A stretch of DNA of 64,000 nt from Tillandsia leiboldiana (Eukaryota > Streptophyta > Magnoliopsida > Poales > Bromeliaceae): positions 26,362,838 to 26,426,837 of the forward strand of contig CM055067.1 in NCBI GenBank assembly GCA_029204045.2, in the 5' to 3' direction. A program made the position numbers and the translations under genes. Of the stretch, positions 8,773-21,010 are shown piece after piece. The notes under the pieces were generated by a model. That model saw only the letters and a program-made list of their open reading frames with translations. It ran no database searches and had not been told where the DNA came from. How positions within the stretch are numbered: position 1 is the first letter of the stretch; each line of letters opens with the position of its first letter.

Positions 8773-11700
8773 GATCCGAACCTCCTTCTTCACCCCTTTT
8801 TCCGCAGTTCCGAGCTTCCCCTCTCCCCAAGCCCTTCATCAAAGTTGCTCCCCTTCAGGTTGCGCACCCTCTGGAGGATTTCTAGGATTTTTGGTGGCAC
8901 GCTTATCGAGGTTTCCTTTTTTACGGCGCGGCGCGACGCTCGTCCATTTGGGTTCCCCTTCGTCGCGTTTCGGTGCGCGAGCTCCCCCGGCCTACTCCGA
9001 CCACCGTTTCAGGTGATTCTTGCGCCTTTGGATCCACGACGGACAGATCTACGATCTTGGTATTTTTAGCTTTCCCCCATTTCGCGTTTTTCGAGGAGTT
9101 CTTCCATGTTTACTGTGACACGGTTTTCTGATGGATTTTATGGACAGCGACACCTTGCCGGATTTTTATCTCCGCAACCGGGCATCGGATGGCGACGTGC
9201 TTCTAGACTTTTTTCATCTACTCGACGCGAGGATTGTCACAGTATTTTTCTTGGATTTTTCTGAGTTTTTCCCGAAGGTATATTTCTCGCCCTTTATCTG
9301 TGCATGGAAATACAGATGTGTGGTTGTGTGTTTGTGCGCGCCCTGTGTTGTGGAATTTGTAACTCGGCCCACGGGGCTCGAAATTTGACGTGCAGGTACT
9401 CGTTTCGAAGGTATCGATGCGAGGAACGCGACAGTAATTTTATTGGATTTTTCAGAGTCCATTCTGCAGGTGAAAACAGTACATCTTCGGGGCTGTTTTC
9501 TGATGTTGTATATACTTGGAATATTTTGGATTAAGTGTAATGTTGGACCATATTGTTGTACCCAGGGGTGTTTGCAAGTGTTGCTGGACCTGTTGGAACT
9601 GGAGAATATTGGACATAGTGGATTCCGGGTGTTTTCAGCTGTTTGAAGCCGAGGCTTTCGCGTCTTGTACCGAGGGTGCTGTTTTGGCGGATTTTGGACT
9701 GTGAGCATCTACACACTTCACCAACTTCGGCTTTGCCTGCGGAAACCGCTTCAGGTGGGTGCTTTGTTTCCAGAACCGGTGGACGGTTCTCTAATTCTGT
9801 ATGTTAGGATGCATGCATGTTTAGGGTACATGGTTTATGTTTGTAAGGTAGGTAAGCTTGATAACGATAATTGTATATATAACTGCAAGAATAGTATTTA
9901 TGAGGTATACTAAGGACTTGCATGATTTGGACATCTATGTTGATGATTGGTGTGAGCTTACCTAGGTTAATGTTACCCTATATGATCATGTAACATGCCA
10001 TGTTAGCACATAGCCTTTCATATGGTCGGTTTATGCTTTGGGACAGGATTTTGGTAGCTATGTGCGGATTTGTACTCTGAGGAGTGATTATGATCGAGGA
10101 TTATGGTCAGGTGTAGGCATGTGGATTACTTGTTGTATCTTTCTTGAGGACAAATGCATGCTTGTATGGACATATAGTTAGGCCCCCTTTTTATTGCTAC
10201 ACTACTTATTGGAACTTGACTTAGGAGAAACCATGCTTTTCCTTTCTCCTTCTTGTTAGTCAGGTGGTCAGTGTTGCTCGGGTTCGAGCAGGGGTCTGGA
10301 TAGTGTAGTCGGGACTTCGCGTCTGGGACAGGTTGGATTAGTTGTGGGGCTTTGCGGCAACCGCGGATATTGGGCGGTTGACCGGATGTTTCCCTATGCC
10401 CCGGATTGGGTGTCAGTTTTCTTTAGTGGATGGAGTTTCCCACTTATCGTTCAGTTGCATCCGATTGAGGTCGGGTCTTTCCTTGGTGGTTGAGTTTTCC
10501 CACTTTGATCAGATTGATGATCAAAGTCCTGCTATACTGAGATACTGGTTACTGTGATACTTTACTCGTGCGGGTCGCTCCCCTCGAGCGCCACTCCGGA
10601 GGTAGGCTTTTCGGACCCAGCCTTGTGTGCCGGTCTGATACTTGTTTTGGGATGCGAGCCGTGCGGGCCGATCCCGCGGTTTCGAGCCTTGTGTGCAGAT
10701 TCCGCTGAGCAGGCAATGCCAGTTTTATTGGTGGCACTAGATTGGGTTTATTACAGATATTTGCCTTTCTTGTTTCACTCGTGTCAGGGGGACCGAGTGG
10801 AGTCTAGTAGCTGTGTTTAGACCAGTGCGAGTGTTGTTGGGATCCATTTGGGGACTGTGTTCTCGAGGTCTTTGTGAGTTGTTGACCGTTGTGCGAGAGG
10901 CTTGGTGATCTTGAGTTTATCCGTTCTGAGAGAGAGAGCGTGGATTTTGACTATAGCCTGCATGAGCCACTACTCGGTAGCGAGTTAGTCCGTTTGGACG
11001 CCCTACGTAATTCCTGCCCGTCAGCGGGAGGTGGTTGTAGGTGGGCGCAGGTTTGACTGGACCCGATGTGGCAGTCAGCTCGATTGGGTCGATTGAGCAC
11101 CTCGTGTGCGAGTGTTGCATATCTTTATCAGAGTTTCCCCTTTTGAGCATTTAGATAGAGGCATGGTAGCTGTTGAGAGTCTCCAGCTTTCCTATTTCAG
11201 TCTTTACTACTTTGGTTATCTTATGCCTCTAGTGGACTTAGTGGGCAGATCGTCGGGCCTGGTGGCGGTACCCACTGAGGACTCCCTTTTTAGGTGTAGT
11301 TCTCACACCCGTTGGGGGTTTTCCCCCTCCCCTTCTTTTCTCTCCTTTATTTTGCAGAGTCTTAGCGGGTGTTGCTGATTCTGCGGTTGTTGATCGAGGC
11401 GAGGGAGTCGCGTGCTAGATCCCTACCCGTCGTTGGAGAGTAGCGGTACCCCTTCAGAGGAGATCTTCTGTAGATTAGTCGTTTCTTTTTCCTCTTTTGA
11501 GAGACTGTTGTTGTGAGGATATTATGTATCGAGAGACTGTACACTGTTGTATTCATTGGAGTTACCTCCCGGTTTGGTTCAGAGCTTGTATTTGAGGATA
11601 TTGTATTATTTTTATTCTTTTGGGAGGCGGACATTGTTGTATTATTTCCAGTTGTACAGTGTTTGATTTTAGTTATACAGCAGATTTTTATCTTTAGCTC

Positions 11701-11826
11701 TGATATCTGTTTAGCTGTAGTGCTTTTCTTGTAGGTAGGACGCTTCGCTTTACAGGTTGGCATAGGTGGCGGATCTGTTGGTGAGCCCGGGTCGCAGTTT
11801 CGACCCCGGGGCGTGACAGATTAGAG

Positions 11827-11838
11827 TGGTATCAGAGC
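11827..11838 (+). other. Primer-binding site of Ty3-B
   Basis: TGGTATCAGAGC, 8 bp after the 5' LTR end. It is followed by a leader shared almost word for word with Ty3-D (44015) and Ty3-E (61907). Confidence 0.92.
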
Positions 11839-12189
11839 CTAGGTTGTAGGTCATGGTGGACTTAGAAACCCTAGGCTTATGGTTTGACCCTTGGTTGACT
11901 TCGTGAGAGTCGTGACTTTTAGCGAGAGTCCTGATTGAGTTTTATACCTCTCCCAAGGGACGGGAGGAGTGATTGGCATGTTTATTCTCCTAGGTGATTA
12001 TGTTGGCTGCAGACAACATAATGCTGTGGAATGGGTGACATGCTTTAGACTTTCGCTGGATTGGGTCGAGCGCTGTTGTGTGCTGTTTTGTGGTTTCGTT
12101 GGGGCGAGCTGTGTCTCCCCGACGCTGGGTTGTGACCCGTGTGCATCCTGTCATAGTTGTTGAGCTTGAGCTGTTGGTTTTGGGCCGGA

Positions 12190-12860
12190 TACCCGGATTG
12201 AGGTCAGAGAACTCCGGACCCAGATGACAGGATTATCAGAGGCTTATCAGCGGCTGAGTGAGCAGCTGGTCTTGGTGACACAGTTGTCGGGCACTGAGTA
12301 ACCCCCTCTGTGCCAATGTTTTGTGTCGGGGCACCGAGGCAGGGTGGATAGTTGACAGCAGAGGAGCTGTGGGACATGATCGAACTATTGAGCCAGATTT
12401 GGCTGATGATCCACCCCGACTCGTAAGATTGAGTTTGGAGCCTTTGGAGGCAGAGTCGTGGTTGGTGGTGACGGATTGATCAATTGAGAGCCTCCCTGTG
12501 CCAGAGAGTTTATGCAGTTGTTGAACTGCGCGCTCCAGATTCGAGGGACGAGGCGCATAGGATATATGAGACTGGGAGTGGATTACGCCAGGATACCTTT
12601 CAGTTATTCAGTCCCTCCATTATAGGTTTTGACGCCTCGTTGGAGTAGGCATTGTGTATGGAGCGTGGCATTGCAGTTCCTTTGGAGAGGGATCTGTCAC
12701 CAGAGGCGAGTTCTAGATTTTGGCGCTTGGCGCCGGGTGATGGAGGACAGATCGGCCGGCAGAGGCATTTCTGATTTCTTTCTCTAGGATAACGAGTTTC
12801 CGAGATGCCGGAGATCGGGTGGACCCCGAAGGCAGCATCAGTATTTATATCAGAGTGGCG
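12190..12860 (+). pseudogene. Ty3-B gag remnant
   Basis: No open frame survives, but the DNA lines up with the gag region of Ty3-E and with the Ty3-D remnant. There is a coiled-coil-like segment (about 12200-12300), a segment translating in pieces as EPLEAESW (about 12430) and one reading ERGIAVPLERDLSPEASS (about 12660-12720). Many stops and indels separate the pieces. The stretch 11839-12189 is non-coding leader. No product can be made. Confidence 0.6.
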
Positions 12861-13109
12861 CAGCGGTAGCGTGGATTTGTTATCTGCGGAGGACCTTATT
12901 CGTCGCCTCAATGTGATCAGAGACAGAGGTCGTTCTCCCTTGTGGATAGTCCTGATTTTCAGGCAGATTGGGCGACAACCACTTGCTTTAGCGGATGAAT
13001 TTGTGCCGCTCGGTTGGAGGGCGCCACGGTAGTGGATCGAGTGTCGCAGGTGGGATTTCACCACAGTAGTCGGAGTTAGAGCATGTTCCACTCTTGCATG
13101 GGCTAGAGG

Positions 13110-15179
13110 CAGATTTGTTACCACGTGCACTAGAGGTACAGGTTCCTGTTGTTGTTGTGCACGTGGAGGAGGCTTTTGGATCATGTCCAGTGCGGCCGAG
13201 ACCGCGAGTTACTGGCAGAATCATTGGAAATTGTGGCAATTCGGTGTTTCGACCCTGTGCTTGAGATTGTTTGGCACAATGCCACAGGATGTTTGAATGC
13301 GGCGAGAGAGGACTTTGATCTTCGGCGTGGTGAACAAGAGGAGGCTTACTTGATGTGATTGTTAGAGCACTCAGGTTTTAGCGACAGGGTGAGATGTGCT
13401 TACGGCGGCACCGGGACTCAGGGATATCTCTGTTGCCCACGAGATCCCGGGTGTGATTTCACCTTAGTTGTTGGTAATGCCGCCGGTTAGGGAGATAGAG
13501 ATTGCGTTTGACGTGGTTCGGGGAACCGCGCCACCCTCGACAGCACCTCATTGGATATCGCTTGTAGAGCTGAGAGAGCTGATGGCACAGTTGCAGGATC
13601 GGATGGATCGAGGGGTCTGTTTGACCTAGTGCCACGCCGTTGGTATACGGTGGTGATGCCACGTCGTTGATACACGACTGTGAGGGTCCTTTTATGGTTC
13701 GAGTGTAGACAGGTCCGGGTGGTATCTAGGACCTTTTGATGGAGCTATACTCCGGCAGTTATTGTATAATGCGAGTACCTACTCGGAATCAGACAGCCGA
13801 GAACTTCGCCTAGATGGCGTTCAGGACACGGTAAGGGCATTATGAGAGCATAGTGAGGCCAAATGGAATGACTAATGCCCCGTTGACTTCAAGATTTGAG
13901 GAATGGAACGTCCTAGTTGTGCTTGGACGGACTGGGAGTAGTGTTTCCCGAGGATATTTGCTTTACTCCCAGAGCGACTTGGAGCATGAGGAGCACTTTG
14001 TGGATGTGCTACCATGCCTGTGTGGATGATGCTGTATGCCAAGTTATTGAGGTACGAGTTTTAGCTCCAAGTGCATGTCTTCTTGGGTCACCTTATTCTA
14101 GTCTTTGGAGCGGCGGTGGAATCCGCCCAAATGGATATTATCCGAGTTTGGCTGAAACCAATATTTATCCTTGAGGTGAGGAGCTTTGTAGACTTGGCAG
14201 TGCTGGGAGAGCATGGCCAATGGATAATGAGACTGATGCCAGCGCCAATGCTAGTGTTTCAAGTGTTGGGAGATGGATCTGTGTGTTTTAGTGATGCCTC
14301 CCATTGTGGCTGTAGAGTTACCGTGGGTTGATTTTCGGTCCACGCTTCCTTAGTCCAACCTTATGAGTATTGTGGCAGGACGAACCGCTGTTTTGCAGGC
14401 AGCTTGGATCCCACAGTTGAGCCTTTCAGTACGCCTTGTATTCCCAGCTTTGATTGATATACCTGGGCGTAGGCCATGCCTGCTTGGCTATCGGTGTTGA
14501 TTACTCAGCATTTCCGTTCTATACCGTGTGATAGATTAAGATTTCAGCTTCAGTTTACAGTTTCTACCAGGTGGCATCAGTGGAGCCTTCAGCTTTCAGC
14601 ATTTTGCGTGGGATTTACGCAGATTGTCGTTGATGGTTCGGACTTTTGACCGCGAGTTTGGGCATCAGCATTATGATCGCCGTTCGAGCTAGTTTTCTGT
14701 CCCGTTCACCCACGGTTTGGTCCCCGTCAGGGTGTCCTTTATCAGTTGAGAGATCGACTTCGACCCGTGGGTCCGTTGGGGTTATGTTGGCATGTGGAGT
14801 GACCAACTGTGGCATGAGATTGTGTCTCTTGAGGATCCCTTTTGAGGGTAGCCTGCAGTTGAGTAGTCCACACGGGTGATTTTGGATCGGGAAGTAACTG
14901 AGTGAAGACCCCAGCTTTTTGGATTCTTTTCCTTATTGGATAAAGGTGTGGGTATACTTCGGGTGGCCTTGGTTGAGTAGACGCAGGATGTGGTTTGGTG
15001 CGTGTTGCACTAGTGGTTATTTCCGTTTCCCCCAGCCTTTTATTGGAGCCCCTTTGGTATTTCACGTCTCAGCTCAGGAGTGATGTGTTTTTGGATCCCT
15101 CGCCCGTGATTAACTCGCCCCTTTGAGATCTATGAGTGTTTGGAGTACGAGGGACGCCAGTTGCGAATTCTGGCTCGTG
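13110..15179 (+). pseudogene. Ty3-B pol remnant (protease to integrase end)
   Basis: Fragments of a Ty3 polyprotein occur in the expected order. There is a protease segment near 13115-13200 and the protease-to-RT linker (13493-13615; REIEIAFDVV and AELRELMAQLQDRMDRG-like). The stretch after the RT Asp-Asp motif lies at about 13950-14030 (YSQSDLEHEEH-like), an RT connection segment at about 14105-14200, and the integrase C-terminus at 15098-15179 (LEYEGRQLRILARE). The last piece is interrupted by Ty3-C and continues at 24692 with EELRNRAMPYW. Stops and frame changes are too many for function, and large parts of RT, RNase H and integrase are deleted. Confidence 0.65.
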
Positions 15180-15184
15180 AGTGG
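15180..15184 (+). repeat. Left target-site duplication of Ty3-C (AGTGG)
   Basis: AGTGG precedes the Ty3-C terminus and recurs at 24687-24691. Removing Ty3-C plus one copy rejoins the integrase C-terminal reading seen in the Ty3-D remnant. Confidence 0.92.
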
Positions 15185-17693
15185 TGTCACGCCCCAGGCC
15201 CCAGCGTAAGCCTACCCGGCACGTGCACAGACCCGCCGTGTGCACAAGGTACCCCCCGGTACACACAAGGCGTCTACAACAACCAAGCGGAAAGGAAGCA
15301 ATATACACATCCTACTAGTAATCAGAGCACAACAGAACTAATCTATACATCAAAGAGGAAAGTAGATAACAACTAACATACAAGAAGTTAAAATCCAATA
15401 TACAAATTTGGTCCCTTCAAATACAACTTATCAAAATACATAGGTGGTTTCTATGCCAAAATACACTGACACCTCTCCAAGAAAAACAAAAGAAAAGGTG
15501 CCCCGCAACCACCTCGAGTGGTGCGACGGGGATTAGCTAACTATGCGATAACCCCTTGCCACGGTCCCGAGCCCCTCCCGCTGCGGATGGCTCTGCAAAA
15601 CAACAACCCAAATGGGGTGAGAACTATTAATCAATAGTTCCCAGTGGGTAAGCCGCCGAGAGAAGCGAATTACACCACTAGGTCAACCGAGGCATAAGAT
15701 AGTATAACTGCTGAAATAAAATGCAGGTAATAAACAACTGAAGCAAAGTAAAGTACTCTACTACTATCATGCCTCTATGCTCATGTACAAAGTAATGATG
15801 ATATGAATCTATCATGTTATCATAATGTCCAACTACAATCAGTAGTATTATTCATGTGGTGTCCAATGTCAAGTTTGCTATCATGTATGCCCAACTACCA
15901 TGAATGTATCATCTATGTGATATTTCAATGTCAAGTTTGGTTAACTTAATCCTTTTCTCTTGAAGACTTTCTTTGAGTCTAAGCTTGAGCCACACCTCAT
16001 GGTCCCGTGGTGGTACCCCCCAAGGAGCTATACCAATCCAACGGCGTCCCAATCGGCACCCAATCCCGCACGGCGATCATACTGTCGCAAATGGCCAACT
16101 CCGGAGTGCCGGCTTGGAGGGAGCGACCCTACCAAGCATGTGCGAATGAGCACAAACGGCAAGCAAGCAAATCTCGATCATCGTGTATGAAACACGGAAT
16201 AGCAAGTCATCGTGTCTAAAACACGGAATAGCATCATCGACCTTTAGGTCGGGGTATAGTATCTCAAGTGTCAATGTTTCATATACAATATTAACATTAT
16301 CTTGCATAATGAAAGAGTAAAACATTTACAAGTTGTCCTCATGTCTCAAACATGGAATCTGACTATTTCATCTTGATTGTACAAGTTTAGAAGTTTTCTA
16401 CTTGTATCTCACAACACTAGATGGCCCTAATGTCAAAATGTCCAGTTACACATGATCATATGCATAACATACCTCAATAATTCTATAACATGTATAGTTA
16501 TTCTCTATTCGTATCCAAAAGCTTAAGTTCACGAAAATTCCTATTCAATCCCCCCTCAAAGTGCCCATGCACCTACAATGTTTACCTCTACTACATAGAG
16601 TATGAATTTTTCTACACATGAAGGGGTTCAAATGCATGATCATAAATCATGATAAATCAAACGATGCATATTTAATATAACAATGATGCCCTAAAAGTCT
16701 ATAGAAGACATAGGGGGAGTTCACCCATTTCGGTGACGTCAGACCCACCGGAAGGTTGCCAAATCCTTATGAAGGATCCTTACCAAGAAGCCCACACTTC
16801 CTCTTATGCCCTAAGAGAAGTTTCCAAAGGGTTAAAACATCACAAAACCCTAATCACAAAATCCCTTAAAATTATAAGGAAAATAGGTGGAAAAAATACC
16901 TTGGGTTGAGAAATCTTGCTAAATCTTGAAATCCAAACAAGAAAAGTTTCAAAACCAACCCACAAGAGTGTTCTACACCCATCAATTCCACCCCAAAAGC
17001 TATAGGTCAAAAAGCCCTAAAGTAAACCCTAGTTTTCCAAAAGCTAGGTTTTCCTTCAAAAATTCCAAAAGAAATGAAAAAGAAGTATTCTAAACCTCTT
17101 TGAGCTTGAATCCCACCTTGGAAAAGCAAAGGATAGGCACAAAAGCTCCAAACTTCCTTCTTCTCCAAGTGCTAGCCTTCCTCCAAGCTCTTGTAGCAAG
17201 CTTCAATGGTGGAGAAGGGGAGGTTGAAGAAGAACCCAAGTAGAGAGAGGTGTTGGAGAAGGAAATCCAAGATCTCTTCCTCTCCCTTTCTCTCTCTAGC
17301 ACTTTCTCTTGCCCTCTCCAAATGAGAGGAAAAGAGAGGTGACGAGGGTTAAAAAAACCCTCAAGCAACAAAAGTCAAAAAGCCCCTTGCAAGAAACGTT
17401 ATTTCGTTTCTTACTGTGCTGTCCAGACCTGCACGATCCGGATTGCCCTATCCGATCCGGATCCCGAACGTGGAATTTCCAGTTTCGCGCGGACGATCCG
17501 GATTGCGCCTATCCGATCCGGATCCCGAAGCCAAAAACCCCAAAAATCAAAATTTTCAAAAATTTCCGATTTGCGCCCAAACTCTCCGAAAACCTTCTAG
17601 AACCTTCCGGAAGCTTACAAAAACATTCTAAGGGTATCATTCAACCCTCCACACACTCGAACTTCGCAATTTGCTAAAGTTCAGTGTACTACA
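15185..17693 (-). mobile_element. Ty3-C 3' LTR (left copy)
   Basis: On the plus strand it runs TGTCACGCCCC to GTACTACA. No gene is visible. Read on the minus strand, U3 starts at 17693 and contains the CCGGAT block, followed by a purine-rich leader (about 17210-17340). Open frames such as 15960-16190 recur in both LTRs but show no protein signature. Confidence 0.9.
17434..17530 (-). repeat. CCGGAT/CCCGAAC block in Ty3-C LTR
   Basis: Two units of about 46-50 bp, each with GATCCGGAT followed by ATCCGATCCGGATCCCGAA. The first unit also has ACGTGG followed by TTTCCAG. The second LTR carries the same block at 24426-24522. The same words occur in the Copia LTRs and in the Copia-B internal promoter. 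Confidence 0.8.
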
Positions 17694-17706
17694 ATCACCC
17701 CTCCTG
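17694..17706 (-). other. Polypurine tract of Ty3-C
   Basis: On the minus strand a purine-rich run with AGGAGGGGTGA directly abuts the 3' LTR; it would prime plus-strand DNA. Confidence 0.7.
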
Positions 17707-17744
17707 AAAAGGAGTTTCGTCCGCGAAACTAGAAGTCAAGTACC

Positions 17745-19154
17745 TCAAGTCTCCAGCTGAAAAAGATGAGGGAAACGCTCCTGCAGCGCGCTCTCCAGCT
17801 CCCACGTGGCCTCGCGATCCTCGTGATTGCTCCAAAGTACCTTCACATAAGGTATCTCGCGATTCCGAAGTTTCTTCACCTCACGAGCCAAAATCCTCAC
17901 CGGTTGCTCCTCAAAGCTCAAGTCCTCGCGTAGTTCCAATGGGGCGAAGTCCACCACATGAGATGGATCAAAAACATACTTCCGGAGCGTCGAAACATGG
18001 AACACATTGTGCACTCCCGATAGGTTAGGCGATAGAGCAAGCCGATAAGCCACCGGGCCGATACGCTCCAAAATCTCAAAAGGTCCAATAAATCGGGAAC
18101 TTAACTTCCCTCGGATGCCAAATCTCTTGACTCCTCTAGTCGGCGATACTTTTAGGAAGACATGGTCTCCAACTTGAAATTCCAAATCGCGCCAACGCCT
18201 ATCCGCATAACTCTTTTGTCGACTTTGAGCTGAAATCAAACGTTCTCGAGCTAGTCGAACCTGTCTTCGGCCTCTTGGAGTACATCGGGGCCTAAAATCA
18301 TTCGTTCTCCCACCTCGCTCCAATGAAGAGGTGATCGGCACTTTCTTCCATAAAGAGCCTCGAATGGCGCAATCTTGATGCTTGCTTGATAACTATTGTT
18401 ATAGGCAACCTCGGCCATCGATAGATATTGATGCCAACCACTTTGATAATCCAAAACACATGCCCTGAGCATGTCCTCCAAGATTTGTATGGTTCGCTCA
18501 GACTGCCCATCACTCTGGGGGTGGAAAGCTGTACTGAAATCCAACTGCGTGCCTAGGGCCTCGTGAAGGCTCCTCCAAAAAATGAGATGCAAATCTTGGA
18601 TCTCGATCGGAAACTATAGAAACAGGCACTCCATGCAATCGCACAATCTCATCATGGTACTTTTGTGCAAGCTTCTCTCTAGACCAAGTAGTAGGGATAG
18701 GGATAAAATGAGCAGATTTAGTTAGCCTATCCACTATCACCCAAATAGCATCATGCCCAGCTTGAGAGCGTGGCAATCCAACAACAAAATCCATGGTGAT
18801 CCTCTCCCATTTCCACACGGGGATGGGTAAGCTCTGCAACTTGCCTGCGGGAAGTCGGTGCTCGGCTTTCACTTGTTGACATGTCAAGCATTGAGCCACA
18901 AATTTTCCAACATCTTTCTTCATGCCGGGCCACCAGTAAAGTAACCTTAAGTCCTTGTACATTTTGGTGCCACCTGGATGAAGAGAATAAGGTGCTCGAT
19001 GTGCTTCCTTCAGGATTTCTTCTTTGATCTCCAAATCCGCCGGTACATAAAGTCGACTCCGAAAACGAAGTACGCCATGATCGTCCACATGAAACTCACC
19101 GACTCAGCCATCCACAAGTGTAGCCCGAATCTTTTCCAAACTAGGATCTTAGAC
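17745..19154 (-). pseudogene. Ty3-C integrase with C-terminal domain, frameshifted
   Basis: The N-terminal zinc-binding region is visible (AHRAPYSLHPGGTKMY, then CLTCQQVK). It is followed by the catalytic core: TMDFVVGLPRS with the first Asp, VSDRDPRFASHF with the second, and FHPQSDGQSERTIQ with the Glu. The C-terminal part has DHVFLKVSPTRG, FIGPFEILERIGPVAYRLAL and the terminal VKVLWSNHEDREATWE, typical of plant chromoviral C-termini. The reading is spread over three frames: a shift follows SHF near 18590, and another lies near 18300 before RLARERLISAQSRQKSY. It would insert cDNA into the genome; this copy cannot make one continuous protein. Confidence 0.85.
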
Positions 19155-19592
19155 TTATTTCATCTTGATCCTTTCCATAAGGGTCGGTTGCAACACCAAT
19201 GCCATCAATCTCATGGGTGTCTCGGGTGCCACAACCTCCAACTCCAACCGTCTCATATCTTGAAGTAATGGTTGTTGGTAAGTGATCATCATCGCTAGGT
19301 TCTCCATCGATTTGCGACTTAGAGCATCCGCCACAACATTTGCTTTCCCAGGATGGTAGAGAATAGTCAAATCATAATCCTTAAGCAGCTCCAACCATCT
19401 GCGCTGCCTAAGATTCAACTCCTTCTGAGTAAAGAGGTACTTTAGACTCTTAGGATCAGTATATACCTCACAATGCTCACCGTATAAGTAGTGTCGCCAC
19501 AGCTTCAATGCAAATACCACGGCGGCTAATTCCAAATCATGAGTGGAATAGTTTTTCTCGTAGTCCTTTAAATTGACGAGAGGCATAAGCAA
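19155..19592 (-). pseudogene. Ty3-C RNase H
   Basis: NYSTHDLELAAVVFALKLWRHY, then EVYTDPKSLKYLFTQ and the tether ending NVVADALSRK are diagnostic of the Ty3 RNase H domain. That domain removes RNA from the RNA-DNA hybrid. The frame differs from the preceding RT frame: a shift lies near 19560-19590, between the end of the RT connection (AYASRQF) and the NYSTHD motif. An unrelated-looking tail (MLMPLVNLK at the start) is the product of that shift. Confidence 0.85.
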
Positions 19593-20450
19593 TAACCTTC
19601 TCGTTTTGCATCAAAACACACCCTAACCCACTCAAGGAAGCATCACTATAGATCACGTATCCCGCTTCTACAGTAGGCAGAGCCAATATCGGGGCGGTTG
19701 TCAACCGTTCCTTCAATTCCCTGAAGCTTCTCTCACATGCATCATTCCAAATAAACTTGGTGCCTTTATGCGCCAGTCGCGTTAGGGGAGTAGATAACCT
19801 TGCAAATCCCTCAACAAAACGCCGATAGTAACCGGCCAGACCGATAAAACTCCGGATCTCGGTGATGTTCGTCGGTCTAGGCCAATCCTTAATTGCCTCA
19901 ATTTTCTTGGGGTCCACAGCTATTCCTTTATCTGATATTACATAACCCAAGAACGCTACCTCTCGTAGCCACAACTCACATTTCTTCAGCTTGGCGTAGA
20001 GCTCTTTCTCTCGAAGTAAATGCAACACTTGCCGCAAGTGACCCTCATGTTCTTCATCACTTTGAGAGTACACCAAAATGTCGTCGATGAACACCACGAC
20101 GAATCTATCCAGAAAGGGCTTGAAGACACGGTTCATCAAATCCATAAAAGCTGCCGGGGCATTTGTGAGCCCAAACGGCATAACAGTAAACTCATAGTGT
20201 CCTAAAAGCCGTTCTAGGAACATCCTCGGGCTTGATCTTGAGTTGGTGATATCCAGATTGAAGGTCAATCTTCGATACACTCTTGATCCTTGGAGTTGAT
20301 CAAACAAATCATCAATCCTCGGCAATGGATACTTATTCTTAATTGTGACCTTGTTAAGCTCACGATAGTCCACGCAAAGGTGAAGTGATCCATCCTTTTT
20401 CTTGACGAACAAAACTGGTGCTCCCCAAGGTGAAACGCTCGGCCGGATGA
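19593..20450 (-). pseudogene. Ty3-C reverse transcriptase
   Basis: Clear RT motifs: FVKKKDGSLHLCVDYRELN, then PLPRIDDLFDQLQGS, VMPFGLTNAPAAFMDLMN, and FIDDILVYSQSDEEHEGHL with the Asp pair. The thumb and connection have IEAIKDWPRPTN and IRSFIGLAGYYRRF. Between about 20225 and 20290 the frame is shifted away and back again by a compensating pair of indels. The segment that normally holds the first catalytic Asp is therefore read in the wrong frame. A further shift lies in a T-run near 20454. Length and order are otherwise normal for Ty3 RT. Confidence 0.88.
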
Positions 20451-21010
20451 AGCCTTTTTTTCCAACAAGTCTTGAAGCTGGGCCTTGAGCTCTTTTAACT
20501 CTGCCGGTGCCATCCTATGTGGTGCCTTCGAGATTGGGGTAGTTCCAGGGGTCAGATCCACCACAAACTCGATCTCTCTATCCGGAGGCATCCCCGGTAG
20601 CTCTATCGGGAACACATCAGCAAACTCTCGCACAACTGGAATATCCTCCACTCTCGGAGTCTCACTGCTACTATCCACAACAGTAGCCAAGTAGGCGACA
20701 CATCCACTCCTAATCATCTGTTTTGCTCTGGTGGAAGAGATAGTCATCGCAAACAGCGAACTCTTGCAGCCTCTGAACACAATTTCCTCTTGTCCTGGTT
20801 CTCGAAACGTCACGAGTCGATTCTCACAATCAATGGTAGCATGATATCTTGTGAGCCAATCCATGCCCAAAACCACATCAAATTCTCCAAGTCGATGGAG
20901 GGCCAACAAATCTGCCGGCAAGATCCAATCCCCAATCCTAACAGGACCGCTAGGGGAAAACTCCCGAATCTCCAAGGTATGATCGGGAACTAAAACTCGT
21001 CGTCCCTCAC
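20451..21010 (-). pseudogene. Ty3-C protease C-terminal half and RT linker
   Basis: The frame reads VLVPDHTLEIREFSPSGP, then DFDVVLGMDWL-like (here EFDVVLGMDWLTRYHATID), then the linker with VFPIELPGMPPDREIEFVVD and APAELKELKAQLQDLL. These are the second half of the aspartic protease and the link to RT. The active-site Asp-Thr/Ser-Gly and the part before it are missing. The sequence jumps from a gag segment straight to GRRVLVPDH near 21010. The nucleocapsid zinc knuckle is missing for the same reason. Confidence 0.82.

Larger units (their letters stand above)
7866..11818 (+). mobile_element. Ty3-B 5' LTR
   Basis: TGTGAGGACCCGG to GGGGCGTGACA. U3 holds G-boxes, two inverted repeats and a TATTTAAA box (8765-8772 region). 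The rest is a long non-coding R-U5 with no credible gene. Open frames of 125-200 aa at 8130-8842 exist on both strands, track the GC-rich U3 and show no protein motif. By eye it is nearly identical to the 3' LTR, with scattered substitutions. Confidence 0.9.

Noticed and set aside
8130..8842. ORFs of 125-200 codons in Ty3-B U3 (also 24999-25707)
   Set aside because: Same reason: GC-rich U3, overlapping frames on both strands, no protein motif.
15960..16190. ORFs of 70-82 codons repeated at 22952-23317
   Set aside because: They lie in both LTRs of Ty3-C and have no domain; duplication follows from being LTR sequence.
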